From: Sorex araneus
Lineage: Eukaryota; Chordata; Mammalia; Eulipotyphla; Soricidae
Reading direction: 5' to 3'
DNA: 64,000 nt
Assembly: GCF_027595985.1 (NCBI RefSeq)
Contig: NC_073308.1
Span: forward strand, 10,005,928 to 10,069,927
Shown here: positions 34,774-46,599 of the stretch, piece by piece
Numbering within the stretch: position 1 is the first letter of the stretch
How the letters are laid out: each line of letters starts with the position of its first letter
The notes under the pieces: model-generated
Told to the model about the DNA's origin: nothing
The model's database searches: none
The model's input: only the letters and a program-made list of their open reading frames with translations
Translations under genes and position numbers: made by a program

Positions 34774-35718
34774 TGTTATTTATTCATTTATTTATATTTT
34801 TCTTTTTTTTTACCCATCCCTTCACCGTGCATATATTCCACCACCAAGAACGATGGTTCTCCCCCCAACCCCCTTCGTCCCCAGCCCCCCACCCTGCCTG
34901 TGTAGCTGATAAATTTCACTTTACTTTCTCTTTACTTTGATTACATACAAACAAAAAAACCTCACTATTATTGTTTGGAGTTCCCCCCCCCCCCGCCCGC
35001 AGAGTTGGACCTGCTGGAAAGAAAGCATTTGATAATTTGTTTTCCATTGCTGAGAATGAAGAGATATGAGGTCGTGTGGCCAAAATAGGGGCTGCAAGGT
35101 TCTAGATTTCTGTATTTTAGTATTTTAGTGACTAAGTCCAGAGGGTTTTCTACCAGAGGTTGCATCATTGCTAGCTCGTGCCTCTCTGCTACTTTATATT
35201 CCACATATGAGTGCAATCTTTCTGTGTCTGTCTCTTTTTTTCTGACGCATTTCACTCAACATGATACTTTTCATGTTGATCCACTTATATGCAAATTTCA
35301 TGACTTCATGTTTTTTAACAGCTGCATAGTATTACATTGTGTAGATGTATCAAAGTTTCTTTAACCAGTCATCTGTTCTTGGGCATTCATTTTTTTTCCA
35401 GATTCTGGCTATTGTAAATAGTGCTGCGATGAACATACAGGTGTAGATGTCATTTTGACTATACTTTTTGCCTCTCTGGGGTATATTCCCAGGAGTGGTA
35501 TTGCTGAGTCAAATGGGAGCTCGATTTCTAATTTTTTGAGAAGCGACCATATTGTTTTCCAAAAAGGCTGAACCAGTCGGCATTCCCACCAGCAATGTAG
35601 GAGGGTTCCTTTCTCCCCACATCCATGCCAACAGCGGTTGTTTTTGTCCTTTTGTATGTGAGTCAGTCTCTGTGGTGTGAGGTGGTATCTCATAGTTGTT
35701 TTGATCTGAATCTCAAAG
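34774..35718 (-). mobile_element. 5'-truncated L1 with variant 3'UTR
   Basis: On the minus strand: ORF2 C-terminus from about 35718 to its stop at 35194-35196, then a 3'UTR of the L1 no. 2 type (35193-34774). The Cys-rich CW(H)[15 protein letters not shown] segment is at 35575-35640. TSD 'ataccgcttttt' (34762-34773) and 'ataccacttttt' (35719-35730). The left TSD overlaps that of the adjacent SINE, so both used the same target region. Clear evidence that this 3'UTR type belongs to a real L1 lineage. Confidence 0.9.
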
Positions 35719-35916
35719 ATACCACTTTTTAAATTATTAAATTTTTATGTCCTTCAACAATGATACAGGTATATTCCATGTATATTTCTATATCTATCAA
35801 AGTTTTAAAATGACTAAAAATATCACTTTAAAATGTCCTAATGTTTAGAAAAATTGAAATCATTTTAGAATCTGAGAAAGTCTTTATTTTTCTATCATTT
35901 TAGAAAATAGGAAAAT

Positions 35917-36018
35917 ATAACAACTCCCTCTCGGAGAGCCCGGCAAGCTACCGAGAGTAGCATGGAAGAGCCTGGCAAGCTCCCTGTGGTATATTCGATA
36001 TGCCAAATACAGTAACAA
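35917..36018 (+). mobile_element. Long-tail SOR-type SINE, part 1
   Basis: 'ctctcggagagcccggcaag' and 'tcgatatgccaaatacagta'. Interrupted by another SINE and resumed at 36261. Confidence 0.85.
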
Positions 36019-36251
36019 TCACTGTCATCCCGTTGTTCATCGATTTGCTTGAGCAAGCACCAGTAACATCTCTCATTGAGAGACTTATTGTTACTGTTTT
36101 TGGCATATCCAATACGCACGGGTAGCTTGCCAGGCTCTGCCTTGTGGGTGTGATACTGTCGGTAGCTTGCCGGGCTCTCTGAGAGGGGTGGAGAAATAGA
36201 ACAGGTGTTGGCCACATGAAAGGCGAATGTTCTACCGCTGTGCTATCTGTC
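36019..36251 (-). mobile_element. SOR-type SINE nested in another SINE, 9-bp TSD
   Basis: Full-length copy on the minus strand inserted into the plus-strand SINE 35917-36370. The 9-mer 'cagtaacaa' is duplicated at 36010-36018 and 36252-36260. Opposite orientation of the shared body makes an inverted repeat. Confidence 0.93.
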
Positions 36252-36260
36252 CAGTAACAA

Positions 36261-36370
36261 TAACAGGTCTTATTCCCCTGACCCTGCAAGAGCCTCCAAT
36301 CACTGGGAAAGATGAGTAAGAAGAGGCTGCTAAAATCTCAGGGTTTGGGACAAATGGAGACGATACAGTG
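36261..36370 (+). mobile_element. Long-tail SOR-type SINE, part 2
   Basis: Resumes with 'caggtcttattcccctgacc', then 'gctgctaaaatctcaggg' and 'gacaaatggagacgatacag', the long-tail unit also seen at 13497-13780. Confidence 0.85.
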
Positions 36371-38502
36371 ATAACAACTTAGTGCTTATTTGGTTTGGAT
36401 GGCAAGGCCAGTGCTCTGAGGTGATTCTCTATAGTGGTTTTGGAGGTGCTGTGGGACATATTTTCAGACTCTCAAAAGCATTTCTACCCGATTGTCCTCT
36501 GTTTATCTGTGATGATATGGTTTAGCTTCTATTATGAACAAGATTGAAAACAGTCCCACACCCTCTTTCCTATCATCCCAATCTTTCATTCTCAGTTAAT
36601 TCAGTGAGTCCATCAGCTAGATTTGTATCCTTCCAGAGTTATACAAGCAGCCCTCATCTAGATACTCTCTTCACTTCAGCAACACCCTTTCTCAGTCCAT
36701 TATGGGGAAAATAAAAGCAAAACTTTCCTTTCTCTGTTTTCCCAGCTGAGCTCCATCTGGGCTTCTCTAAAGTTCCCAGCATTGTCCTGAAGGGAATCTT
36801 CGGTTCATGAGTTTGGGGCTTCACAAGCTGCAGGCCGGTGCAGGCCCCTCCTGCCTGCCGACTGTTCTCGCGGGGGTTTGCCTGTTGGTGACAGTTCCTC
36901 ATTTCTTAGGCACAGAAGACTGTGCCCACAAGCTCCAGGACAGTTCACTCATCACCACAGAGATTCAGAATTTGCATGTCAGTTCCTGTGCACGTGTTTG
37001 GGGGGATTCTGAGAGATTTTAGAACTATCTGCTCCTGCTGCTATTTAAGACTAGATTAGTACCCAGCCTTAAAATGACTCTAGTGTTTATCTTTGGATTT
37101 ATATGTATGTAACCACATACAGATAAATACAGATTTTTTTTCTGGTTGAATATTTACATTAAATGTCATATTGTATTGACAACAACTTCCTCAACAATAT
37201 TAACTCATTATGTTATCATGTTGCTACTGTACAGCCAGCCCTTGCCCCATCTTTCTCTCTCTTACTATCTCTCTATCTCTGCCTCTGCCTCTGCCCCCCC
37301 ATCTTTCTCCTACCCTCCTACCTCTCATATTCATGCTATCACTGTGCTCATTCCATTTGTGCACATCAGGAACAACTGCTTTATAAAGAGTACAAATCTC
37401 TAAGGCAGATTCCATTTTTTTTTCCAAATTGATTTTGTATTTTGTTTGTGAGCTACTAATCTAAAATTGATTGCTATTTTGTAAAACTGGTTCTTCAGTT
37501 TTCTTTCTTCTCAATGTTAACTTTATTATCAAGGCCAAGTTTAGTTGGTAAAATATGTTTTTTCCCTATTTTTTATGAATCGTGGAAGACATTTTTAAAA
37601 GGTAAATAATTGAATATCCTGAAGAGGAAATATGCTAAGAGAGTGTACTGACTTGGCCTGTTTCCCACAGAACAGCAGAGGAAAAGAGTCAGTGCTAGAA
37701 CTTGTATCTTCGGTTCTAAACCTAGTGCTTTTGTTTTCCTGCCTCAAGCCCAGTCTGTGACTACTGTTTATATTTATTATTATTTTTCCCAGTTGTTAAA
37801 AGAAATAGCTCAAAGAACAGTACATTCTTGACTGTGGGGAAGTTTCCTCCCAGCCCTTTCTCAGTTGTGCAGAATGTTCCCGATCTTGCCACCAGTCATG
37901 AATGGCTGCCAGGCTGGTTCCCTTGTGAATGATCAGCTTCTGTTTAGGTCAGCTTGGCAAAGTCCTCCTAAGATTTGTTGTGTCTGAGGCCTCAAAACCA
38001 GGTGGCCCATTTCCCAACTATGTTGCTGGCAAATACCAATATTTTCCCCTAAAGTCATAAGTTCCTACTATAGCCTTTCTGGATATTTTTTCTCATTAGC
38101 ATTTTTCACATAGTTCTTGCTTTTACTTGTCATCAAAAACCACTGTGGTCAAATAGTTTCTCACAGTTCTTCCAACTATGGTTGGCAAAACCTCAACTGG
38201 CAACGGCAAAGTCTTCACAACTTCTCCCTGCTAACCATGGGTCTAAGCCTCATGGAAAAGCAGGAGGACTTTGTGTATTATGATCAGATGAGCGCTTGTC
38301 CAGATGGGTCAGTAGAGAACCCAGTGGAGGACTCCCTGTAAGGACGTGGTTTTCATTCTGCTTGCTAGGCTGTTTCCAGCATACGAGGAACCCCATGATA
38401 CTGCAGCAAAAAAAAAAGTTAATTAGCAAGACTGAAAGCTTTACACAATTTTATTTATTTTATTCAACCCATCTGAATAGAAGAAAATAATTAAAATACA
38501 TG
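36371..38502. other. No recognisable feature
   Basis: Non-coding DNA. 36780-36960 is less AT-rich and has a 71-codon plus frame (36807-37022) without recognisable content. 37250-37320 is a CT-rich patch. Confidence 0.4.
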
Positions 38503-38592
38503 CCACTGAGGCCAAAGAGATAGGACAATGGGTAAAGCCTTGCATCTGGCCAACCTGGTTTTGATTTCTGCACCCCATATTGTCCAAGAAAC
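38503..38592 (+). mobile_element. SOR SINE, 5' half
   Basis: 'gaggccaaagagataggaca', 'cttgcatctggccaacctgg', 'gttttgatttctgcacccca': head and B-box region only; 3' half absent. Confidence 0.65.
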
Positions 38593-38929
38593 AATACAAC
38601 CTCCTTTATGTCACTGATTTAAAATTGCTTCTACTTGATATATTTTGTTAAATTTAATTAGTTATATTAAGTATGATAAGTGATACTTATCATACTTTAC
38701 ATACATTTAGTGCATGCACTTTGTTGAGCTGGGAAATATGTGCACTCTTTTGGTACTATCACTACAAAATCAGTTATGGATGAAATACAATGGGCCCTTC
38801 CTGCTTTCCTTAAGTAAGAACGGTGTCATGAGATCACCCTCTTAAATTTCAAGAACCCAGTACTTAATTGTGTTGGGTACAGTCACTGTGTTGTATAGCA
38901 GTTAGCAAACACTTGTTTTCTTTGTAACC

Positions 38930-39290
38930 ACAACTTTATTAGCAGTTCCTCGTTCTGCATTATTCACTCTGTGCCTCGCAAAGTGGAATCAAGCAGTATT
39001 TTCCTCCTCATTCATTTAACATTACTACCTTTAGGCTCTCCCAATTTGAAAATGAAAAGATTTCAACTTATTTAAGACTGAATAGCATCTGACTGTGACA
39101 CACATAATCAATATACAGATATCATATATGACCCCATTTTCTTTATCCTTTCACTAGTTCATGGGCATTTGAATTAGACTTAACTTTTTAACTGTCTTGA
39201 ATGAAAATGGAATGAGTATATCTCTATGAGATCCTGCTTTAATCTTTTGGATAAATACTCAGAGGAGGCATTGCTGGTAGCCTAAACAAC
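38930..39290 (-). mobile_element. Ancient mammalian L1 (ORF2 end / 3'UTR)
   Basis: On the minus strand this resembles old L1M-type ORF2 C-terminal sequence: the region of 'ataaatactcagaggaggca' and 'tttctttatcctttcactag' has the order conserved across mammals. Far more diverged than the soricid L1s. Confidence 0.65.
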
Positions 39291-40646
39291 AGGAAACTAA
39301 ACGTTCCTAACCTAGAAATACTTAGAGTTCCGATTTACTCACCAGGGCACTGTGGATAATAAACAGCAGGTCTCTAGCAAATGCTCATTGACAGGTGAAG
39401 GAAATTGTCTCTCAGAGTTCTTTTAAAATAATGAGAAACAGAACTGTTTGTTGATAACCCAGTGAGGCATGGAAGGTCCGCTGGAGAAGGGTGAGCAGGA
39501 CTGAGTACTCTGGGCCTCGTTATTCATAATGACAACAGTATGAAGAGTCAGGGTCCTTTGTGACCCCCGTGGGAAGGGCTTCTAGCAGCCGAGTACACAC
39601 TTCCCCTTCCAGGGTCTTTGTAGTCTTTTTGGAGGATTAACTTGATTATAAAACTCATTCAAATTTGCTGCTCAGTCACATTTTGGGATTTGAGTCCATG
39701 TCAGAAGGCAAAAATTACATTTACTCACCAATTTAAATAACGCTGGTGATACATAAAATGATGTTTTACAAAGCATATTTTTTTTCTTTTCTTATGAAGT
39801 TCCTGTAATTCTGAAACATTTCAAGAACTTTATGGCTCACTTGTTATTTGACTGGTTGTGTCCTGGATACAGTTTTCACAAGCAGTGTGAACTTCTATTA
39901 ATTTTTCTGTGAACAAAAATAGAAGGACTTGCCTGGAATCGAGATAAAGATGTCTATAGATGGGAAGAATTGTAAAATGAAATTTTTTATCTGGCTTATT
40001 AACAGGTCTAAGTGATTTTAATTATGTCTAGAAAGAATTATGTCTAATTGAGTTTTTTTTATATCATAGACAACCTGGGAAACAACAGAAAATTTTGACA
40101 TTTTTAAAAATTGCTGTTAGTGCAGCTCTTTATACATATTATTTTATAGATTCATTTATTGTATATTCCAAGTTAACAAAAGACAGCATATTTATTGAAC
40201 TTTAAGGCAAGCGTGAAAATATTATAAATATTTTTAACTCATATGCTTTTATTTGTCCATCCTTCTCTGATGACAATTTCTTGACAAAGATATGTGTTGC
40301 CATGCACAGTAGAGCCCGAGTGGGGATGGGCCCATGGCTGCCGTTACACTATCGATCATGTGTGATAATGAAATCACTCACTGCTTAGCCTACTTTGAAA
40401 TGTGAGTAACAGTCAAGTGTTAAGTGACAGAGTTGCTTTTTACTTCTGTCTTTTCAGTCACGCAAGTTAAATGACTAAGAAAAAGGAGATCCAGCTACAA
40501 GTGTCTCAGGGCTCTGAAACCCTCCAAGAATATTAATAGCAGAACCTTGGAGTCACAGGACAGGTGTAAATCTTGTATCAAATTCTTGGCTTTCTAATTT
40601 GTGCATGTTGTAAATACCCATTTTCCTACTTTACCCTATTGGTATG
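39291..40646. other. No recognisable feature
   Basis: AT-rich non-coding DNA without frames above 60 codons and without recognised repeats. Confidence 0.5.
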
Positions 40647-40771
40647 AAGGGCCCCATGGGGCTACTATGATATTTCTAGGAGGTGTCATGGGGGACCATA
40701 TGTAGTACTGGGGATTGAACTAGGTTAACTTCATGCACAGCAAGAGCAAGTGTGTTATCTTCTCTGGCCTG
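40647..40771 (-). mobile_element. SOR SINE, old
   Basis: On the minus strand: 'caggccagagaagataacac', a ttgctcttgctg.. block, 'agttcaatccccagtactac'. Diverged. Confidence 0.65.
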
Positions 40772-40991
40772 TTTTGAAGAACGCAGCACAGATGTATCAG
40801 CTGGAAAAATTGATATATAGGTTCAAAGAAGTAGTGAATAAGATAAGATCAAACATATATTAAATTAGGTATTTAGAAGGAGATAATAAAGGGATGAAAT
40901 AATAATCAATAAAATGATTGCCAACATCTCTGGGAAAATATGAATGAATTCTTATGTTCATTCTTATGAATGAACATAGTAATTCCAAATA

Positions 40992-41322
40992 AAGTATCAT
41001 GTTAAGCAAAATGAGTCAGAAAGAGAGAGACAGACATAGAAAGATTGAACTCATTTGTGGAATATAAAGTAAAAGAATGGGAGACTAACACCCAGGAATA
41101 GTAGAGATAAGCACCAGAAGGATTGCTGCATGGCTTGGAAGCCGGCCACACATGCTGGGGAAAAAGGCAGTTCAGATAGATAAGGGACCACCAAGTAAAG
41201 GGTGCTTGGATGGCCCGCTTGGGATGGGAGATGCGTTTTGAAAATAGATTATAGACTGAACACGATGGCCACTCAATACCTCTATTGCAAAGCACAACAC
41301 CCAAAATGAGAGAGGGAGAGAA

Positions 41323-41362
<40 letters not shown>

Positions 41363-41571
41363 CGCAAATGGGTATGCCCTGCCATAGAAGTGGGGCGGGG
41401 TGGGGGAGGATCAAGTGATGGGGAGGTGCACTGGGACCATTAGTGGTGGAGAATGGGCACTGGTGGAGGGATGGGTGCTGAGCATTGTATAACTGAAACG
41501 TAACCACGAAAGTTTGTAAGTCTGTAACTGCAGCTCATGGGAATCCATTACAAAAAATATATATATAAGAG
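40992..41571 (+). mobile_element. Severely 5'-truncated L1 with TSD
   Basis: A 580-bp insertion holding the last ~70 bp of ORF2, the 3'UTR and tail. 'aattccaaata' is nearly repeated at 40981-40991 ('aattccaaata') and 41572-41582 ('aattccaaata'). A (GA)n run lies at 41309-41362. Confidence 0.9.
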
Positions 41572-41582
41572 AATTCCAAATA

Positions 41583-42744
41583 ATCCTAAGCAAAGTTGAA
41601 AACAAGTGCAACACTGTTTATGGTACACGAGCAGACTATTAAACCAATGGAAAATAAAATTCAGAAACAGAAGTAGACATACATGGAAAGTTGATTGAAT
41701 TATTGATAAAGCTGCCATTGCTCATTATGTGCAATATTTAATAAGAAGCATATCAGGCTACAAAACTACTGAGCAAAAAGAAAATGAAATTGCATCTCTA
41801 CTACCTACCATTAGTAAGGAGATGAATAGCAGCATTCATGCTACTTAAGCGAAGGTCTGTCTTTCATTCTTTGTTGCCTGGAATCTAAAGTACAAATATG
41901 TGTGTGTATACATATATGAGTTTCTATAAATTGTCTTTATGCAAACCAGTTGGAAAGTGGATCTCACATTATATGCCTGATTTCTCCCTCTCAAGGTATG
42001 TGTAGTCATGTAAATTGTCGAATATATTGTCCAGGGCTAAATTCTCAAGTGCCCTTCATCACCTTTTATTTCTACTAATTTTATGTCATTAGCTGTGCTG
42101 TTTGGTGCTGCAGGCATTTTAGTGACTCTTTGGTTTTCTCAGTTCATATTTCTAAGTGTGGGTGAGGACTTGTCCCTCGGCCTGCTGTGGCCTATGTCTA
42201 AGGCTTCCTAATAACATTCCTGGAAAATGATTTTCAACAACTTCAAAACTAGCCTTGATGCACAGACACATAAATCTATCAAAGACTGTTCCTTTGTCTC
42301 CGTGAATAAAATCTTTGTGGCTCATTCTGTATCCTGGTATCTCCTTCCAACTTGCTGTCTCCCGACTGCTCTTGTCTTAAGCTATACTCTACAACTTTTG
42401 TCAACTAGATGCAAAATAGGACTTAGGACTAAAACAAAAGAACAGAAAGCTGTTCTTCAAATGAGGAAAGATATTGCATGCCATAGAGAAGGGAGGCTGA
42501 GTAATGTGAAAATACTTTTAGAAAAAAACAAATGGTTTTATCAATACCTGGTAGAAGGGCCCAGATAAAATATTACTAGAGAAAAATTAGTTATACTACA
42601 TAATGATAAAAGAATCCAACAGGCAGACATATGGTTCTGAAATTTGTATTCACAGAACATGGATATAGGAATCATGCCTGATGGAATGTGTGAGGAGCTT
42701 GATCTGCCTCCTCATGTTTTCACAGGTTTTCTTCTTGGAGAAGG
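41583..42744. other. No recognisable feature
   Basis: Non-coding. A 113-codon frame at 42227-42568 has no domain, and its context shows no gene structure. Confidence 0.4.
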
Positions 42745-42875
42745 TTGGGGTTTGGCCACACTCATTAGGGCCATCCCAGTATTGTGCTCAGTACTAACTC
42801 CTAGCAGTGCTGGGGGGCCGTGTGCAATGCTGGAGACTGAGCCAGGTCAACCTTATGCAGAGCAAGCATGTTAGA
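42745..42875 (-). mobile_element. SOR SINE, old
   Basis: On the minus strand it has a cttgctctgcat.. block, then 'cctggctcagtctccagcat' and 'gctaggagttagtactgagc'; head mostly lost. Confidence 0.65.
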
Positions 42876-43311
42876 AACTCGGATTTATGGTGTTTTTTTC
42901 TTAAAAGAAAAAAAACATCCACAGAGCCGATGGAGCAACATCTTTCAAGGAGAGATTGGTGAAGACAACAGAGATGGTAGGAAACACTAACATAATTTTG
43001 TCATAGTGTTTTACTCAAAAGAGTACTGGAATAAGAAGTTATGCTTTGGAGACACAAGGGGTTAATAGTATATCTATAGCTAGAATAGATTATTTCCAAA
43101 TACCAGCATGGATTTTTGTAGATATAAATATGTTTATTGTAAATTTTAAATGAAAAGGCACAAGGCACAAGTATTAAACAAATCACAATAAATAAGTAGG
43201 GTTCATTTTATTCATGTCAAGCCTTACTATATAATTATTAGGAGTCAAGACAGTTTGGTATTGGTGGAAGGACTAATACAAAGTCCTGGGACTAAAGGTA
43301 AAATCCAAATG
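42876..43311. other. No recognisable feature
   Basis: AT-rich non-coding DNA; nothing identified. Confidence 0.45.
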
Positions 43312-43536
43312 TAGCACTGTAGCACTGTCATCCCGTTCTTCATCGATTTGCTGGAGTGGGCACCAGTAACATCTCCATTGTGAGACTTGTTACTGTTTTT
43401 GGCAAATAGAATATGCCATGGGTAGCTTGCAAGGCTCTGTCGTGCAGGCGGGATACTCTTGGTAGCTTGCCGGGCTCTCCCAGAGGGACGGAGGAATCGA
43501 ATCCCAGTCAACCATGTGCAAGGTAAACGCCCTATG
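43312..43536 (-). mobile_element. SOR-type SINE (second tail type)
   Basis: On the minus strand it has a tagggcgtttaccttgc.. head, 'gattcgattcctccgtccct', 'gcaagctaccaagagtatcc', and 'gatgaagaacgggatgacag'. The first ~15 nt of the head are missing. Confidence 0.88.
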
Positions 43537-43566
43537 TCAAACAAATATGGTTAATTAAATAGAAGT

Positions 43567-43662
43567 GAATTCAATGAAGAAAAGGTAGCCATTTCCACAA
43601 TGAAGAAAATTCTTCATTGAATTTTCTTCAATTCAATGAAGTAAAGGTAGCCATTTCCACAA
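43567..43662. repeat. Local tandem duplication with internal palindrome
   Basis: 'aaaggtagccatttccacaa' occurs at 43581-43600 and again at 43643-43662, each preceded by 'gaattcaatgaag' or 'aattcaatgaag'. The DNA between them folds back on itself (tgaagaaaat..attttcttca). Period about 62 bp. Confidence 0.85.
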
Positions 43663-43904
43663 ATTTTATGGCACAATTAAATAGGTATATGCAAGAAGAA
43701 TAATACATATAAACCCGAAACTTTATATAAAAGTAAAGTAAAATTAAAAACTCAAAAGGGACTATATGCTGAACTATAAAACATTAAAGTTATTCTATTG
43801 AAAAAGGAAAATATCATTGGAATCCAGAACTAGGTGGAGTACTTCAACTTGACACAAAAAAGACTCATAAAAGTGGAAATCAATAAATGACCTCATTACA
43901 TTTT

Positions 43905-43918
43905 AAAATATCCTTTTG
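43905..43918 (+). repeat. Target-site duplication, left copy
   Basis: 'aaaatatccttttg', identical to 46570-46583. It bounds the zinc-finger retrocopy and resembles an L1 endonuclease target (TTTT/A-type context). Confidence 0.93.
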
Positions 43919-46569
43919 GGCGTCCCTGCGGGGCTGGGAGGGCTCGGGGAGCCGGCCCTGTCGGCCCGCGCACCCCGGAGCTGGGGCGCCCCAGGAGCTG
44001 GGCCTGGCCCTCGTCCCGCCCCCGCCCCGGCGTCCCTTCCCTTCGGGCCCCAAGGTCCTCCGCCGGTCCGGAGAGTAACCGGAAGTGCCGGCCAGGCGGC
44101 GGGGCGGCTGCTGGAATGATTTCTCAGGGCCAGGAAGTGAAGACTGCTTTTTATCCACCTTAAGTTCTGGGGTTGGCAGTACCAAATAAGGGATTAATGT
44201 AGATGAGGCTCGAAACCTCTGGAGACAGACTGCTCGTGACTGGCAGGTCTATAATGTCTCCTTCAAGTTTTGATCAAGAAAATGACGTTGACGAGAAGGA
44301 TGGGTCAGGAAGGGCAGTGGGAAACTCCCTAGGAGAGAGCCCTAGGAGGGCTTCCAGAGACAGGTATCACCGGAGAGCTGAGAGAGAACCTATCGCGTGT
44401 GCCCTCAGAAGGGTAAACAGAGTTTATTCATGTACACGAGGTCACTCAAATAGATGATGAGATATACCAGTGCCTTGAGCGTGAGCAAGGCCTCTGTGAA
44501 AACTTAGCTCTTATTACGTGCGAACGGCCCGGCGGGGGAGAAAGCTTGTCGATGGGACACGTGTGAGACCTTCCCCAAGGCGCAGAGCTCGTGTCGCCTC
44601 AGAGCCCCACGGCTGTGAGAACGTACAAGTGCAGCAGATGCGAGAAGAGCTTCTGCACCACTTGGCCCTTTCCGGGCCCAGAGGACGCACGCGGGGAAGA
44701 AGTACGACACGAGTGACATCTGCGGCAAGAACCTCGGCCAGAGCGGACCTGCAGGTGCACCCGCGGAGCCACACGGGCAGAAGCCGCATCTGCGCAGCGA
44801 GTGCGACAAGTGCTTCGGTCGCAGCACCGACCTCATCCGGCCCCGGCGGACGCACACGGGAGAGAAGCCGTTTAGTGTCTGCAGTGCGAGAAGGCGTTCA
44901 GCGGAAGTCGGGCCTCATCCGCCACCGGAGGACTCCCACCGGCGAGAGGCCCCACAAGTGCACCAAGTGTGACAAGAGCTGCCGGCACCGCTCCGCCTTC
45001 ATCGTGCACCAGCGGGTGCGCACGGGGGAGAAGCCCTACAGTGCGGCGCGGCGACAGGTGCTTCGGGCAGAAGTCAGACCTGACCGTGCAGCAGCGGGCG
45101 CGCACCGGGGAGAAGCCCTACAGGTGCCTGCAGTGCACGCGCAGCTTCACCCGCAGGCCAACCCCATGCGGCACCAGGCCACGCACACGCACACCTTCCG
45201 GCGCCTGGAGTACGACAAGACCTTCGGCTGCGGCTCGGACCTCATCGTGCACCAGAGGATCCACATGGACGAGAGGCCGCGCCAGTGGGCGGCCTGTGAG
45301 AACGGCTTCCTCCTGGGCATGGACCTCGTGGCGCCGCAGAAAATGAGAACTCAGACAAGTACGGCGTGTGCGACAGAGGCCACCACCGGAGCCCAGCGCT
45401 CGCTCCGCATCCAGCAGGCGGTGACAAGCCTTATCTGTGTCGTGCGGGTGACAAAGGCCTGGAGCTCAGCCCTCCTCGGGCAGCAGACGCCTCACAAATG
45501 TCTTGACCAGACAGAAATGTTAATTTGTTGTTGTTGTTTTTTTAATGTACATGTTTCAGACTCATTAAGGTGGAAAGAAAACTCTTAGGTCAATCTCAGA
45601 CTTTCCTCAGACTTCAGTGGGGACCAGAGAATCTGCAGTCAGACGAAGTGACACAGAGCTGCCCTGGCAGGACCCCTTCCTCGACACTGCAGTGAGAAAC
45701 CTTATAGACGCCCTGAGTTTGGGGAAAGCGTTAGTTGAGATCATCCATGAGCACCTGCAAGGGCGCTCAGGATTCCGAGATGAGAAACCTTACAAGGCAG
45801 TGAGAGTGAGCTTTCTGTCAGTGCGTCCCCCTCCCCGTTCTAAGGGAATTCATACCGAGGACTGCTATTCCAGTGTCCTCAAGGTCAGCGGTGCCCCAGG
45901 CCGTTTGCACCGCTCTCTGGACTCCAGAAAACCCACAGTGAGGAGAAAGCTCAGCAAGAGCGAAACAAACCAACAGAACTCTGACTTGGCGATCAGTGAA
46001 GCCAGACTCGGGAAAGTTTGTATGTTTCTCCTGAACGTGGCAAAAACAGGAGCTTGGAGCACCTTCTAGGGTTCTCAACAAAAATGGCCTGTTCTAAGGA
46101 AAGACCTTCCAAAGTGAATGACAAAATTTCTATCAGTGACCAGCTCTTGTGGTGGTACCCCAGGGAACTCGGATAAGTTCAGACTAATACCAAATCTGAA
46201 AAAAAAAAAAAAAGAAACGCCTTGCTTGAAACGCCTACCTTAACGGGCCCCGAGAATGTCGCCTCTGCAGAGAAATCTGCTGTAGTGCGAGATCAAACTG
46301 TGAACAATGTACATAATAATATAGTTTGCAAAGAACTGTGCTCATAGGTGGCGGACCCATATGGTCAAGATGGTGTTAATAGAGTCAGGATGGAAACGTT
46401 TTTAAATACCCAGAAGCTTTTCCTGGGAGGAATTTTAGGGCAAGTCAGAGTAGACCAAATGGGTCGCTCAGGTCAAGATGTTTTCCTTTACCTGAACCAC
46501 TTAATGATTGCTTTACTTTCCAGTTTTTAAATTTGGCAATCCAATAAAGGAAAGGACTGTAACCTTAAA
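43919..46569 (+). pseudogene. Processed pseudogene of a C2H2 zinc-finger mRNA
   Basis: A 2.65-kb intron-free insert between exact 14-bp TSDs, with AATAAA near its 3' end: an L1-mediated mRNA copy. 43919-44100 is very GC-rich, as in a CpG-island 5'UTR. 44600-45340 holds about seven degraded C2H2 fingers; the linker T-G-E-(K/R)-P recurs (RTHTGEKPF near 44850, TGERPHKCTKCDKS near 44940, RTGEKPY near 45020 and 45105). Many Cys/His are lost and fingers alternate between frames, so the 356-codon frame at 44518-45588 is not a real protein. No KRAB or SCAN domain is seen. The parent gene is not identified. Confidence 0.9.
46543..46548 (+). promoter_or_regulatory. Polyadenylation signal AATAAA of the retrocopied mRNA
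   Basis: Lies 18 nt upstream of the A-tract at 46567, normal spacing for a cleavage site, which marks the original mRNA 3' end. Confidence 0.85.
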
Positions 46570-46583
46570 AAAATATCCTTTTG
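46570..46583 (+). repeat. Target-site duplication, right copy
   Basis: 'aaaatatccttttg', exact match to 43905-43918. Confidence 0.93.
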
Positions 46584-46599
46584 CAGATAAATAAAATCT

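Noticed and set aside
41002-41385. A 127-codon minus frame with Ser-Leu runs
   Set aside because: Antisense of an L1 3'UTR carrying a GA repeat.
42227-42568. A 113-codon frame as a small gene
   Set aside because: No domain, no splice or promoter context, and composition like the surrounding non-coding DNA; expected by chance at this size.
44518-45588. A 356-codon open frame as a real zinc-finger protein
   Set aside because: The finger motifs lie in alternating frames and Cys/His positions are lost. The region is inside a TSD-flanked, intron-free retrocopy, and the frame stays open mainly because it is GC-rich.
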